This document shows positions 1-6,383 of a DNA stretch of 8,169 nt, piece after piece. The notes beneath the pieces were generated by a model that was given only the letters and a program-made list of their open reading frames with translations, did not search any database and had not been told where the DNA came from. Position numbers and translations under genes: made by a program. The stretch's first letter is position 1, and each line of letters begins with the position of its first letter. The stretch lies in assembly GCA_002007315.1 (NCBI GenBank), contig LNZQ01000219.1, positions 1 to 8,169 of the forward strand. Reading direction: 5' to 3'. The stretch is from Epulopiscium sp. Nele67-Bin004 (lineage in GTDB: Bacteria > Bacillota_A > Clostridia > Lachnospirales > Cellulosilyticaceae).

Positions 1-263
1 TGTATAGAAAATGAGGTGAATGAGCAATATATACATTTAGATGGGCAAAAAGGTATGCCCACATAAATGTTAAGTTCGTTAGATTTGTTTGTGTCTAATA
101 TCAGTTTTTCGTGTTGCGTAACTTGCATCATCAACTCAATTTTTTCTGGTGAAATTTTGTATTTGGTTGCAAGAATATTTTTAATTTCTGTGTTGTTTAC
201 GCCACTACTTATAAGTTTGTGCACTATTTTTGTAGGGCGTATCCCTTGTAATGTCCCCCACAT
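1..263 (-). CDS. hemZ: HemZ-type radical SAM protein (coproporphyrinogen dehydrogenase family), 5' part only
   Basis: This is the first 87 codons of a gene that runs off the left edge. The reading starts M-WGTLQGIRPTKIVHKL and reaches IYVGIPFCPSKCIYCSF, which is the CxxxCxxC [4Fe-4S]/SAM cluster motif (C73, C77, C80). Both blocks match the HemZ branch of the HemN/radical SAM family as I remember it from Bacillus subtilis, where it is annotated as an oxygen-independent coproporphyrinogen III dehydrogenase acting in the cytoplasm. The true reaction of HemZ is less certain than that of HemN. The ATG lies 1 bp after the hydrolase stop codon (267-265), and no strong Shine-Dalgarno is visible, so translation is probably coupled. 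The same frame is closed by a stop at 309-311, so the start cannot lie far upstream. Family members usually carry about 100 residues before the WGxLxG motif and these are absent here. The catalytic barrel lies outside the window. Confidence 0.85.
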   Translation of the reverse strand, partial: MWGTLQGIRPTKIVHKLISSGVNNTEIKNILATKYKISPEKIELMMQVTQHEKLILDTNKSNELNIYVGIPFCPSKCIYCSFTSFSI

Positions 264-264
264 T

Positions 265-897
265 TTATCTAACTCTAGGGTTTGTCGCTTTTTCAAAACC
301 AACGCTTGTCACAGGTCCATGCCCTGGATAAATAACAACTTCGTCTGGTAGCGTAAATATTCTAGCTTTAATCCCCTCAACAAGTTGAAGTCCATTTCCA
401 AGAGGAAAATCGCTACGCCCAATTGACCCTGCAAATATAATGTCACCAACAAATAGCGACCCGCTTGCTTTGTGATAATACGCAACGCTATCTGTCGTAT
501 GCCCCGGCACGTGCAACACTTCAAATTCAAGCTCAGACTGGTTTATAACAATTTGCTCGTTGTCATCAACGTATTTTGTTGCCTCAATTTCGATACGTGT
601 GCGGTCAAATTTGTATGACAAATTCATGTTCATATCTGGCAAATAAATTTTGCCGTTCGTATGTGCAATAACTTCTGCGTCAAACTCTTTTGCAATCGGT
701 TCAACTGCCCCAATGTGGTCAAAATGCCCGTGCGTAATCAAAATCGCTTTAAGCGTCACGCCCTCGTCTTTTATACACTGAATAAGTCGCCCAGCTTCTG
801 CACCAGGGTCAACAATTACTGCCTCGTTTGTATTTTCATCAATTAATAAATACGCTTGTTCTTCAATCGCTCCAACTGTAAAAACTTTAACTTTCAT
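265..897 (-). CDS. MBL-fold metallo-hydrolase, GloB/YqgX-like
   Basis: A 210-residue cytoplasmic metallo-beta-lactamase-fold enzyme. The metal-binding set is complete: THGHFDH (H56, H58, D60, H61), H133 in HVPGHTTDS, D152 in FVGDIIF, and H193 in YPGHGP. The block SIGRSDFPLGN and the ending GHGP-(8)-EKATNP are typical of the short glyoxalase II-like hydrolases of Firmicutes. They lack the long C-terminal glutathione-binding domain of true GloB. The substrate is probably a small thioester or ester, but it cannot be named from sequence. The start is supported by GGAG at 904-907, which lies inside the end of the MATE gene. The 11-bp overlap with that gene and the 1-bp gap to hemZ indicate one transcript with coupled translation. 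Length and ends look normal for the family. Confidence 0.92.
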   Translation of the reverse strand: MKVKVFTVGAIEEQAYLLIDENTNEAVIVDPGAEAGRLIQCIKDEGVTLKAILITHGHFDHIGAVEPIAKEFDAEVIAHTNGKIYLPDMNMNLSYKFDRTRIEIEATKYVDDNEQIVINQSELEFEVLHVPGHTTDSVAYYHKASGSLFVGDIIFAGSIGRSDFPLGNGLQLVEGIKARIFTLPDEVVIYPGHGPVTSVGFEKATNPRVR

Positions 898-2266
898 AAA
901 TTATCTCCATTTCATCACTAGTTTCTTCTACTTCATCATCTGTTGGCATTTTTTTGAGTAAGGCAAGATATCCAAAAAACAACGGACTTGCTCCACACAC
1001 CCAAGACACTGGGTCGGCTAAGCACACGCCAACAAATCCAATCATCGGTGGCAACGTATAACATACGATAACTCGGGCGAACATCTCAACAATTCCCGAA
1101 ATCATCGGCATAAACGGTTTGCCCATACTTTGCAATGTATTTCTATATACAAATATAAATCCAAGTGGAATAAAAAACATAACCGCATAATTTAACACTT
1201 GTTCAGAATACGAAAGTATTTCAGGCGTCGGGTCTTCAAGAAATACGCTAGCCAAATCTTTCCCAAAGTTTACAACAAAAATCGCCGCCAAAATGCTAGT
1301 TACAATGCTGACCATAGATATCGTTCGCACCCCTTGCCTAATACGTTTGTAATTGCCGGCTCCGATATTTTGCCCAACGTACGTCGCAATCGCAACACCA
1401 TACGTTATAAGCGGTTGCATAATAACTTGCGTAACTTTTGACGCAGCTGTGTATGCCGCCATAACGTCCGAACCGAACATATTTATTGCACTTTGTAATA
1501 CGATTATCCCTAAAAATAAAATCGAAAATTGTAACGCCATCGGCAACCCAATTTTAATATGCATCGTATAAAATTCTTTTGGTGCTTCAAAATCCTGCTT
1601 GTTTAACCTAAGCAGTTCAAATTTGCGATAACTATAAATTACACAAAGCACTGCAGCCGTCCCTTGTGAAATGTTTGTCGCATATGCCGCACCAGCAACG
1701 CCCATACCAAAGTTTATAATGAACACCAAATCTAGCACAATGTTTATTATACACGCAAGCACAAGAAAATAAATCGGCGTTTTGCTATCACCAATCGCTC
1801 TCAAAATACCAGCTGCCATATTATAAAACGACTGCGTAAAAATCCCTGCGATAATTATCGTAATATAATCTTGTGCATATTGGTATACATCAGCGGGTGT
1901 ATTCATAAAATTTAAAAACCCCTCTACTGCATAAAGCATAACGATAGTCGTTATTATCGTTATAACGATTGTAAGTAAAATGTTACTTGCAACAGCGTAC
2001 CGAACGCTCTTTTCGTCTTTAGCACCGAACTTTTGAGCGATTAATATTGAAAAACCACTCGTTAGCCCTATTAAAAACGTGTTGATAAGCCCGTAAATTG
2101 CACCCGTTGACCCAACCGCAGCAAGAGCTTGTGTTCCAACAAACTGACCAACAATAAGCGTATCGACAAGACTATACAATTGTTGAAACACATTTCCGAT
2201 TAACAGCGGTATCGAAAAAGTTAATAGCAACTTTAGCGGACTACCTTTTGTCATATCCATTGACAT
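887..2266 (-). CDS. MATE-family efflux transporter
   Basis: A 459-residue polytopic membrane protein of the multidrug and toxic compound extrusion family (NorM/DinF-like branch). It opens with the characteristic M-T-x-GSPLKLLLTFSIPLLIGNVFQQLY and VDTLIVGQFVG. Its hydrophobic segments fit about 12 membrane helices arranged as two similar halves. The second half contains the conserved LQSMGKPFMPMISGI stretch. MATE proteins use a Na+ or H+ gradient to export organic cations, drugs or metabolites; the substrate cannot be read from sequence. A longer in-frame opening from 2320 adds 18 residues of non-membrane sequence. I prefer the ATG at 2266 because GGGAG sits 9 nt upstream and the protein then starts at the usual family position. 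The acidic tail (DDEVEETSDEMEIIYES) overlaps the next gene by 11 bp. Confidence 0.93.
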   Translation of the reverse strand: MSMDMTKGSPLKLLLTFSIPLLIGNVFQQLYSLVDTLIVGQFVGTQALAAVGSTGAIYGLINTFLIGLTSGFSILIAQKFGAKDEKSVRYAVASNILLTIVITIITTIVMLYAVEGFLNFMNTPADVYQYAQDYITIIIAGIFTQSFYNMAAGILRAIGDSKTPIYFLVLACIINIVLDLVFIINFGMGVAGAAYATNISQGTAAVLCVIYSYRKFELLRLNKQDFEAPKEFYTMHIKIGLPMALQFSILFLGIIVLQSAINMFGSDVMAAYTAASKVTQVIMQPLITYGVAIATYVGQNIGAGNYKRIRQGVRTISMVSIVTSILAAIFVVNFGKDLASVFLEDPTPEILSYSEQVLNYAVMFFIPLGFIFVYRNTLQSMGKPFMPMISGIVEMFARVIVCYTLPPMIGFVGVCLADPVSWVCGASPLFFGYLALLKKMPTDDEVEETSDEMEIIYES

Positions 2267-2275
2267 AAAATTTCG

Positions 2276-2280
2276 CTCCC
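2276..2280 (-). promoter_or_regulatory. Ribosome binding site fixing the MATE start
   Basis: On the minus strand GGGAG lies 9 nt before the ATG at 2266-2264. No comparable site precedes the in-frame ATG at 2320, so the site favours the shorter protein. A second ATG at 2260 is also in range but spaced less well. Confidence 0.7.
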
Positions 2281-2308
2281 TTACTAAAATTTTTCCCCAT
2301 AGTAATAA

Positions 2309-2337
2309 AGTATAACGCAAAATTAAAAAAAATACTA
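2309..2337 (-). promoter_or_regulatory. Weak candidate promoter for the MATE-hydrolase-hemZ genes
   Basis: In the 88-bp gap after rlmH, the minus strand has a good -10 (TATACT, 2314-2309). The hexamer 17 bp upstream (TAGTAT, 2337-2332) is a poor -35. Read-through from rlmH is an equally good explanation, since no convincing terminator separates the genes. Confidence 0.3.
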
Positions 2338-2354
2338 CGTACAGGCAAATTTTT

Positions 2355-2771
2355 TTATTTATGGTAAACTTCGTTTGCGTTTATTTTATGGGCACGATAA
2401 ATTTGTTCAATCAACATCACCCTAAAAAGTTGATGTGGAAACGTCATTTTTGAAAAACAAAGTTTGAAATTCGCTCGCTCGATTAGGTCTGGGGGCAACC
2501 CGTCCGAATCTCCGATTAAAAATACAAGATGGCTATGTCCATCAACAGCTTTTGTAGCTATAAAACTAGCAAGTTCTTCGGACGTAATATGTTTTCCGTC
2601 AAGAGTTAAGGCAACAACAAACGCCTTTGGGGGTATCTTGACTTTGGTGTCTGAAGTTTCTGTCACTTGCAATTTACAATAAGTCGTCAATCTTTTTTTA
2701 TATTCAAGAACGGCGTCAATGTAATGTTTTTCCTTGATTTTACTTAAACAAATGATGTCTATTTTTTGCAT
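2355..2771 (-). CDS. rlmH: 23S rRNA (pseudouridine1915-N3)-methyltransferase RlmH, short form
   Basis: RlmH is a SPOUT-class, SAM-dependent methyltransferase that modifies pseudouridine 1915 in helix 69 of 23S rRNA on assembled 70S ribosomes, acting as a dimer. Identification rests on the N-terminus (CLSKIKEKHYIDAVLEYKKRL), the cofactor loop (FLIGDSDGL, about 84-92) and the almost invariant C-terminal half LSKMTFPHQLFRVMLIEQIYRAHKI...YHK (here FSKMTFPHQ, residues 106-138). The start at 2771 has a perfect AGGAGG 8 nt upstream. Two things are odd. The protein is 138 residues against about 159 usually, because the charged helical segment between the first strand pair and the AFVVALTLDGK strand is missing (around residues 41-49). 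Also, the loop reads IGDSDG where IGGxxG is usual. Both ends are intact, so this looks like an internal shortening and not a broken gene. Confidence 0.95.
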   Translation of the reverse strand: MQKIDIICLSKIKEKHYIDAVLEYKKRLTTYCKLQVTETSDTKVKIPPKAFVVALTLDGKHITSEELASFIATKAVDGHSHLVFLIGDSDGLPPDLIERANFKLCFSKMTFPHQLFRVMLIEQIYRAHKINANEVYHK

Positions 2772-2830
2772 AATTAGTTCCTCCTAAAAGTTTTTTCGCA
2801 ATTTTTGTCAATTTTGTTTCACAACTTCAT

Positions 2831-2836
2831 ATTATA
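2831..2836 (-). promoter_or_regulatory. Candidate -10 element for rlmH
   Basis: The minus strand reads TATAAT 59 bp before the rlmH start. No recognisable -35 lies 16-18 bp upstream, so the call is tentative. It shares the 162-bp divergent gap with the mecA promoter. Confidence 0.3.
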
Positions 2837-2846
2837 TTATTAAAAG

Positions 2847-2878
2847 AAAGTAGATATACTAAGTTATATCTTTACTTT
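2847..2878. repeat. Imperfect inverted repeat over the mecA -35 (candidate operator)
   Basis: The left arm AAAGTA-GATATA (2847-2858) is mirrored by TATATC-TT-TACTTT (2865-2878), with a 6-bp centre and a 2-nt bulge in the right arm. The right arm covers the mecA -35 hexamer at 2871-2876. It is a plausible repressor site, but such AT-rich dyads also arise by chance. Confidence 0.4.
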
Positions 2879-2899
2879 TACCTCAGCTTAATTTATACT
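2871..2899 (+). promoter_or_regulatory. mecA promoter
   Basis: TTTACT (2871-2876), a 17-bp spacer and TATACT (2894-2899) form a good housekeeping-sigma promoter, 35 bp before the mecA ATG. The expected start is near 2906, which gives a short leader carrying the ribosome binding site. Confidence 0.7.
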
Positions 2900-2918
2900 A
2901 TTAATAGCTTTACTATTG

Positions 2919-2925
2919 AAAGGAG
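2919..2925 (+). promoter_or_regulatory. Ribosome binding site deciding the mecA start
   Basis: AAAGGAG ends 8 nt before the ATG at 2934. The in-frame TTG at 2916 immediately precedes this motif and would place the site inside the gene, so ATG 2934 is preferred. Confidence 0.8.
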
Positions 2926-2933
2926 TGATTTAT

Positions 2934-3584
2934 ATGAAAATTGAAAAAATCAGCGAGACGCAAATTCGTATAACACTAAATCACGATGATCTCCTAACAC
3001 GTAACATCAAACTAACTGAACTTGCATACGGTTCATCAAAAGCACAAGCTTTATTTCAAGATATGATGTCAAAAGCGTATGAGGATTTTGGTTTTGAAAC
3101 TACAAACGTGCCACTAATGATAGAGGCAGTTCCACTTTCTGTAGATAGTATTATGATTGTAGTAACAAAGGTGGACGCTCCAGAGCAGATTGAAGAACGA
3201 CTTGGACTTACAGGCGAACGACCTACACACCGCACATTTAAAGACGAAGTCGACCTGCTTGAACACACGACAACGCACGAGCCTGAAGAAAAAGCAGATT
3301 CGTTAATGTATCGTTTTGAAAATTTAGACGACGTTACATCTTGTGCACACCAAATTCAACGTTTATACTTTGGTGAAAGTTCAGTTCATAAATATGCTGA
3401 AAAATATTTTCTTTTAATAAATACAAACAACAATACAAAAACTGATATGAGCATATTAGTTAGCGTGTTAAATGAATTTGGCAGACGTGCACATACAAGC
3501 ACGTTAAACGAGTTTTTCTTGTTAGAACACGGTACGCCAATTATTAAAGAAAATGCTATCGATATTATGGCTAAATATTTGTAA
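2934..3584 (+). CDS. mecA: Adaptor protein MecA
   Basis: A 216-residue cytoplasmic adaptor, the usual length for MecA/YpbH proteins. In the family, the N-terminal domain captures substrates (ComK in B. subtilis) and the C-terminal domain binds and activates the ClpC hexamer for ClpCP proteolysis. The N-terminal domain (about 1-85) contains MKIEKISETQIRITL, LTELAYGSSKAQALFQDM and PLMIEAVPLSVDSIMIVVTKV, which are close to clostridial MecA. A variable acidic linker follows (about 86-125). The C-terminal domain (about 126-216) runs from MYRFENLDDVTSCAHQIQ through KYFLLINTNNN to the end. The gene stands alone with its own promoter and a terminator right after the stop. Its targets in this organism are unknown, since no competence regulator is in view. 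Confidence 0.92.
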   Translation: MKIEKISETQIRITLNHDDLLTRNIKLTELAYGSSKAQALFQDMMSKAYEDFGFETTNVPLMIEAVPLSVDSIMIVVTKVDAPEQIEERLGLTGERPTHRTFKDEVDLLEHTTTHEPEEKADSLMYRFENLDDVTSCAHQIQRLYFGESSVHKYAEKYFLLINTNNNTKTDMSILVSVLNEFGRRAHTSTLNEFFLLEHGTPIIKENAIDIMAKYL

Positions 3585-3585
3585 G

Positions 3586-3618
3586 AAAAAATCGCCCTCG
3601 TTGAAGGCGATTTTTTTT
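3586..3618. terminator. Bidirectional intrinsic terminator between mecA and the DUF1858 gene
   Basis: The stem AAAAAATCGCC / GGCGATTTTTT (3586-3596 and 3606-3616) encloses a 9-nt loop. It has a T-run on the plus side and an A-run on the other, so it can end transcription in both directions. It begins 2 nt after the mecA stop codon and finishes just before the stop codon of the convergent gene. Confidence 0.92.
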
Positions 3619-3619
3619 G

Positions 3620-3820
3620 TTACTTATTTTGTAAATAAGTGTTAAGTTCGTTAACTAATGTGTCCACGTCTGTTCCATGAACCGCACAAGCATCTTCTAG
3701 TGATTCACTTTGTGAAGATGGACAACCAACGCAGTGCATTCCAGAATTCATTAAAATTGGAATTAATCCTCTGTCAATTTGAATAATTTGTCCAATAATC
3801 ATATCCTTAGTTATTTGCAT
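3620..3820 (-). CDS. DUF1858 domain protein (small redox-disulfide domain)
   Basis: A 66-residue soluble protein that consists almost entirely of a DUF1858 domain, known also as the hybrid-cluster-protein-associated redox disulfide domain. It has the family layout: MITKDMIIGQIIQ-like opening, a region leading to G-M-H-C30-V-G-C33-P, then LEDAC45AVHG and a final helix (DVDTLVNELNTYL). The CxxC pair suggests thiol-disulfide or metal-related chemistry. The function is unproven, although the domain is often found near or fused to anaerobic redox proteins. AAGGAG lies 9 nt before the ATG, and a separate promoter precedes it. The gene follows the CBS-PPase in the same direction with a 66-bp gap and ends at the shared terminator. 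Confidence 0.88.
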   Translation of the reverse strand: MQITKDMIIGQIIQIDRGLIPILMNSGMHCVGCPSSQSESLEDACAVHGTDVDTLVNELNTYLQNK

Positions 3821-3855
3821 TGTAATTCTCTCCTTAAAATTTGCGACTTTAAGCT

Positions 3856-3884
3856 ATTATATATCCATTTTGGACAAAAAGCAA
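3856..3884 (-). promoter_or_regulatory. Promoter of the DUF1858 gene
   Basis: On the minus strand, TTGCTT (3884-3879), a 17-bp spacer and a perfect TATAAT (3861-3856) lie 35 bp before the start codon. The -35 begins 3 bp after the CBS-PPase stop. No terminator separates the two genes, so read-through may add to expression. Confidence 0.65.
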
Positions 3885-3886
3885 GC

Positions 3887-5518
3887 TTATTTATTTTGTG
3901 CCGCAACAGTTAGTTGTGGAATAATTTGCTTTTTGCGAGAACAAACGCCCTCAAGATAAATGCTATTTTCTTCAGGCTCAAGCCCAAACGCCTCCTCAAC
4001 TAAGTGCTTCGCAGAACCGACCGCAATCGCCTCTGAACCACCCGTCAAAATGTTTGTTATAATTAGCATCACTAAATCCAAATCATCAGTTTTTTGGAAG
4101 TCTTCCATCTCTTTAATAAGCGGTGCACGCATCTCGTCAAGCCCTTGATAGCTAACGACGTTCACTTGCGAAACAGTCGCTTTGTATTCACCAAATACAA
4201 ACAATTTGCGGTCGCCCTCAAGCATTTCTTTTGGCGTCATACTATCAAGCGAACCACCGACAGATATAAGCTCTTGACCATATTCCATAACGTCAACTTC
4301 TGCTATAATAGCAAGTTTTTTGGCAATTTTTTTGTCCTCATCGGTACAAGTTGGCGACTTAAACACTAAAGTATCCGACAAAATCGCACTAAGCATAAGC
4401 CCTGCAATTTCTTTTGGTGGCATAATATTTGCCTCTTGATACATTTTTGCAATTATCGTCGATGTGCACCCAACAGGTTCTGCACGAAGAAATACGGGCA
4501 CTTGCGTGTCGATATTTGCTATTCTGTGATGGTCGATTATTTCCAAAATTTCCGCTTCTTCAATTCCAAGTGCACTTTGTGACACTTCGTTGTGGTCAAC
4601 TAGTATAACTTTTTTCTTGCGTATATCTATGATGTGTCGTTTAGAAATTATCCCTTGAACTTCGCCAAGTTTGTCAAGCACAGGAAAATGGCGGTGCGGG
4701 CTTGTTAACATCACTTCTTTTACTTCGTCGATTGTGTCGTCCGTTTCAAAAAACACGACGTTTTCTTTGTGAATTAAACTCGTTACGGGCATACTTTGCG
4801 ATATAAGTTTGATAACTTGAAAAAATTTGTGTGGCACGTACATAACGGCACAAGTCACGTTGCTAGGCATAATAACTTCTGGTTTGTCCATATTGATACC
4901 CGTTATGATGACGCACCCTGCCCCCGTCCTAACCGCTGTTTCTATAAGGTTTTTGTTGTTTCCAGTTATCAAAATATCCTCTGGTTCAAGTTTGGCGTCT
5001 TCTTCAAGAGCACCAACCGTGTATATATCACCTTTAACGTACGGGTCCATATATTCGCCTTGCACGACACGCCCATCAAGCACGCTTATAACGTTGACAA
5101 ATGGGGTTTTTCGCTCTTTAAGAACGGTGTTTTCCGTAAGCCCAATGTACGCTTTTGCGATGTCAGACGTCGTTATTACGCCCGCAAGTTGATGGTCTGG
5201 GTACAACACTGGCGTCATCGGTTTTCCGTTTGCTGACATCGTGTCCCAAGCTTTTTTTACCGAGTCAACCGTATAAATCGGCTGAACTTTGTAATAATTC
5301 ATATCCGAAACTTGCGGTTTAATGTGCGAAATCAATATCGGCTCTTTCACGCCAAATTTGTCAAGCGCAAACTGAGTTTCACGGCTAACAGGCCCTAGGC
5401 GAACAGCTGACACATTTTCAACACCCAAACTTCTTTTTAAATGGGCATACGCAATTGCAGAACAAATCGAATCACTGTCGGGATTTTTGTGCCCAAATAT
5501 ATAAATTTGTTTTTCCAT
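3887..5518 (-). CDS. ppaC: Family II Mn-dependent inorganic pyrophosphatase with CBS and DRTGG domains (CBS-PPase)
   Basis: This 543-residue cytoplasmic enzyme hydrolyses pyrophosphate to two phosphates. The catalytic DHH domain is split by a regulatory insert. The first part (about 1-66) holds GHKNPDSDS (H10, D14, D16). The insert comprises CBS1 (about 73-126, ending ITTSDIAKAY), a DRTGG domain (about 130-240) and CBS2 (about 243-300, ending ISKRHIID). DHH then resumes with VDHNE (D308, H309) and IIDHHRI (D329, H330, H331), followed by SDT (381-383). The DHHA2 domain (about 430-543) ends with the phosphate-contacting SRKKQ (527-531). In characterised clostridial CBS-PPases, AMP/ADP inhibit and ATP or diadenosine polyphosphates activate through the insert, so energy state controls PPi removal. 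No key residue is missing. AAGGAG is 9 nt before the ATG. The gene starts 38 bp after popT, with no terminator between, so they probably share a transcript. Confidence 0.94.
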   Translation of the reverse strand: MEKQIYIFGHKNPDSDSICSAIAYAHLKRSLGVENVSAVRLGPVSRETQFALDKFGVKEPILISHIKPQVSDMNYYKVQPIYTVDSVKKAWDTMSANGKPMTPVLYPDHQLAGVITTSDIAKAYIGLTENTVLKERKTPFVNVISVLDGRVVQGEYMDPYVKGDIYTVGALEEDAKLEPEDILITGNNKNLIETAVRTGAGCVIITGINMDKPEVIMPSNVTCAVMYVPHKFFQVIKLISQSMPVTSLIHKENVVFFETDDTIDEVKEVMLTSPHRHFPVLDKLGEVQGIISKRHIIDIRKKKVILVDHNEVSQSALGIEEAEILEIIDHHRIANIDTQVPVFLRAEPVGCTSTIIAKMYQEANIMPPKEIAGLMLSAILSDTLVFKSPTCTDEDKKIAKKLAIIAEVDVMEYGQELISVGGSLDSMTPKEMLEGDRKLFVFGEYKATVSQVNVVSYQGLDEMRAPLIKEMEDFQKTDDLDLVMLIITNILTGGSEAIAVGSAKHLVEEAFGLEPEENSIYLEGVCSRKKQIIPQLTVAAQNK

Positions 5519-5556
5519 ACTAGTTATCTCCTTTAGATGTTTATGTTATTAATATG

Positions 5557-6354
5557 TCATTTCTCAGAAAAATAATACGATATAACGAACGCAACAACCA
5601 TACAAATTACCGAAACTACTCCTATCATATCAAAACTTATACCAGGATACAACGTAAAAATTGACCCGACAACAAGTCCCAAAATCGCAAGATACGTAGC
5701 TTGTGTGTATGATTTTAACAACGCTCTAACAAGTTGCGAACCACCTAAAAGCCCAATAACTACGCCAACAGCAACAGGTATAAGCACAACAACATTAAGC
5801 TCAGAAACCGCCGTAACAACCGTCGTGTAACACCCAATCGTTAACAAAATAAACGACCCGCTTATCCCTGGGATAATCATCGTAAACGCACTGATAGCCC
5901 CTGCAAATACAAGAATCATCGTATTGTACACGTTAAGTTCACGAATAATGTTTGTGTTTTCGCCGCCCTCACCGCTAAGTGCCATATACAACATAAAAAG
6001 TAGCGGAACGATAAATACAATTGTGCTGTTCGGTTTAACTTTGCCCTCTGCTGTAATTTTTTTGTAAATCATTGGGATGCTCCCCAAAATTACGCCGATA
6101 AATGCAAAGTTAGTTTGCATATTAAAATTGTCGAACAAGTACGTTATTAAATTGCTAAATAACAGCACCCCTCCAACGACACCGACACCAAGCGGTATCA
6201 AAAAGCTCAAATTGCGTTTTAGCTTGTTTAAGTCAAGACTTATCGCATCAAGCAAGCGGTCATAAATTTTTAGTATAACCGCCATCGTACCTGCACTAAC
6301 TCCTGGGGTAACTTGTGCTATTCCAAGCACCATACCCATCAAAACTTCTTTCAT
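5557..6354 (-). CDS. popT: DUF368 membrane protein, PopT-type polyprenyl-phosphate transporter
   Basis: A 265-residue integral membrane protein of the DUF368 family. Members were shown in 2023 to return undecaprenyl phosphate (C55-P) across the cytoplasmic membrane for reuse in wall synthesis, alongside DedA-type UptA proteins. The two signature repeats are visible. The first is IAQVTPGVSAGTMAVILKIYDRLLDAIS near the N-terminus, with SAG where SGG is common. The second is MIIPGISGSFILLTIGCY in the middle. About eight hydrophobic segments are present and there is no signal peptide. A TTG at 6372 is in frame but forms part of the ribosome binding region, so the ATG at 6354, 6 nt after GAGGAGG, is taken as the start. 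The CBS-PPase follows 38 bp downstream. The family call is firm. Transport of C55-P by this protein is inferred. Confidence 0.92.
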   Translation of the reverse strand: MKEVLMGMVLGIAQVTPGVSAGTMAVILKIYDRLLDAISLDLNKLKRNLSFLIPLGVGVVGGVLLFSNLITYLFDNFNMQTNFAFIGVILGSIPMIYKKITAEGKVKPNSTIVFIVPLLFMLYMALSGEGGENTNIIRELNVYNTMILVFAGAISAFTMIIPGISGSFILLTIGCYTTVVTAVSELNVVVLIPVAVGVVIGLLGGSQLVRALLKSYTQATYLAILGLVVGSIFTLYPGISFDMIGVVSVICMVVAFVISYYFSEK

Positions 6355-6360
6355 GTTTTT

Positions 6361-6367
6361 CCTCCTC
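6361..6367 (-). promoter_or_regulatory. Ribosome binding site deciding the popT start
   Basis: The minus strand reads GAGGAGG, 6 nt before ATG 6354. The upstream TTG candidate at 6372 would place this motif inside the coding region, so the longer start is rejected. Confidence 0.8.
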
Positions 6368-6383
6368 GACAAAATAAAAAGAT

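Noticed and set aside
67..351. 94-codon plus-strand open frame at the left end
   Set aside because: It lies antisense to the hemZ 5' end and the hydrolase 3' end, both of which carry clear family motifs, and its own translation shows no recognisable domain and no ribosome binding site.
309..530. 73-codon minus-strand frame inside the hydrolase gene
   Set aside because: It is a shifted frame of the conserved hydrolase. It mattered only because its stop at 309-311 closes the hemZ frame upstream.
2321..2352. Possible terminator between rlmH and the MATE gene
   Set aside because: The only foldable stem is made of A and T pairs with a large loop. It lacks the GC core of a true intrinsic terminator.
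2807..2812. TTGACA on the minus strand close to rlmH
   Set aside because: A matching -10 would fall on the ribosome binding site and leave no leader, so it is unlikely to be a working -35.
3862..3900. Terminator after the pyrophosphatase gene
   Set aside because: AAGC-TT-GCTT followed by Ts looks suggestive, but the 2-nt loop cannot form a hairpin.
4796..5236. Two long plus-strand open frames (146 and 121 codons) inside the pyrophosphatase gene
   Set aside because: They are antisense to conserved CBS and DRTGG coding sequence. No Shine-Dalgarno precedes them and the predicted proteins look like translated complement.
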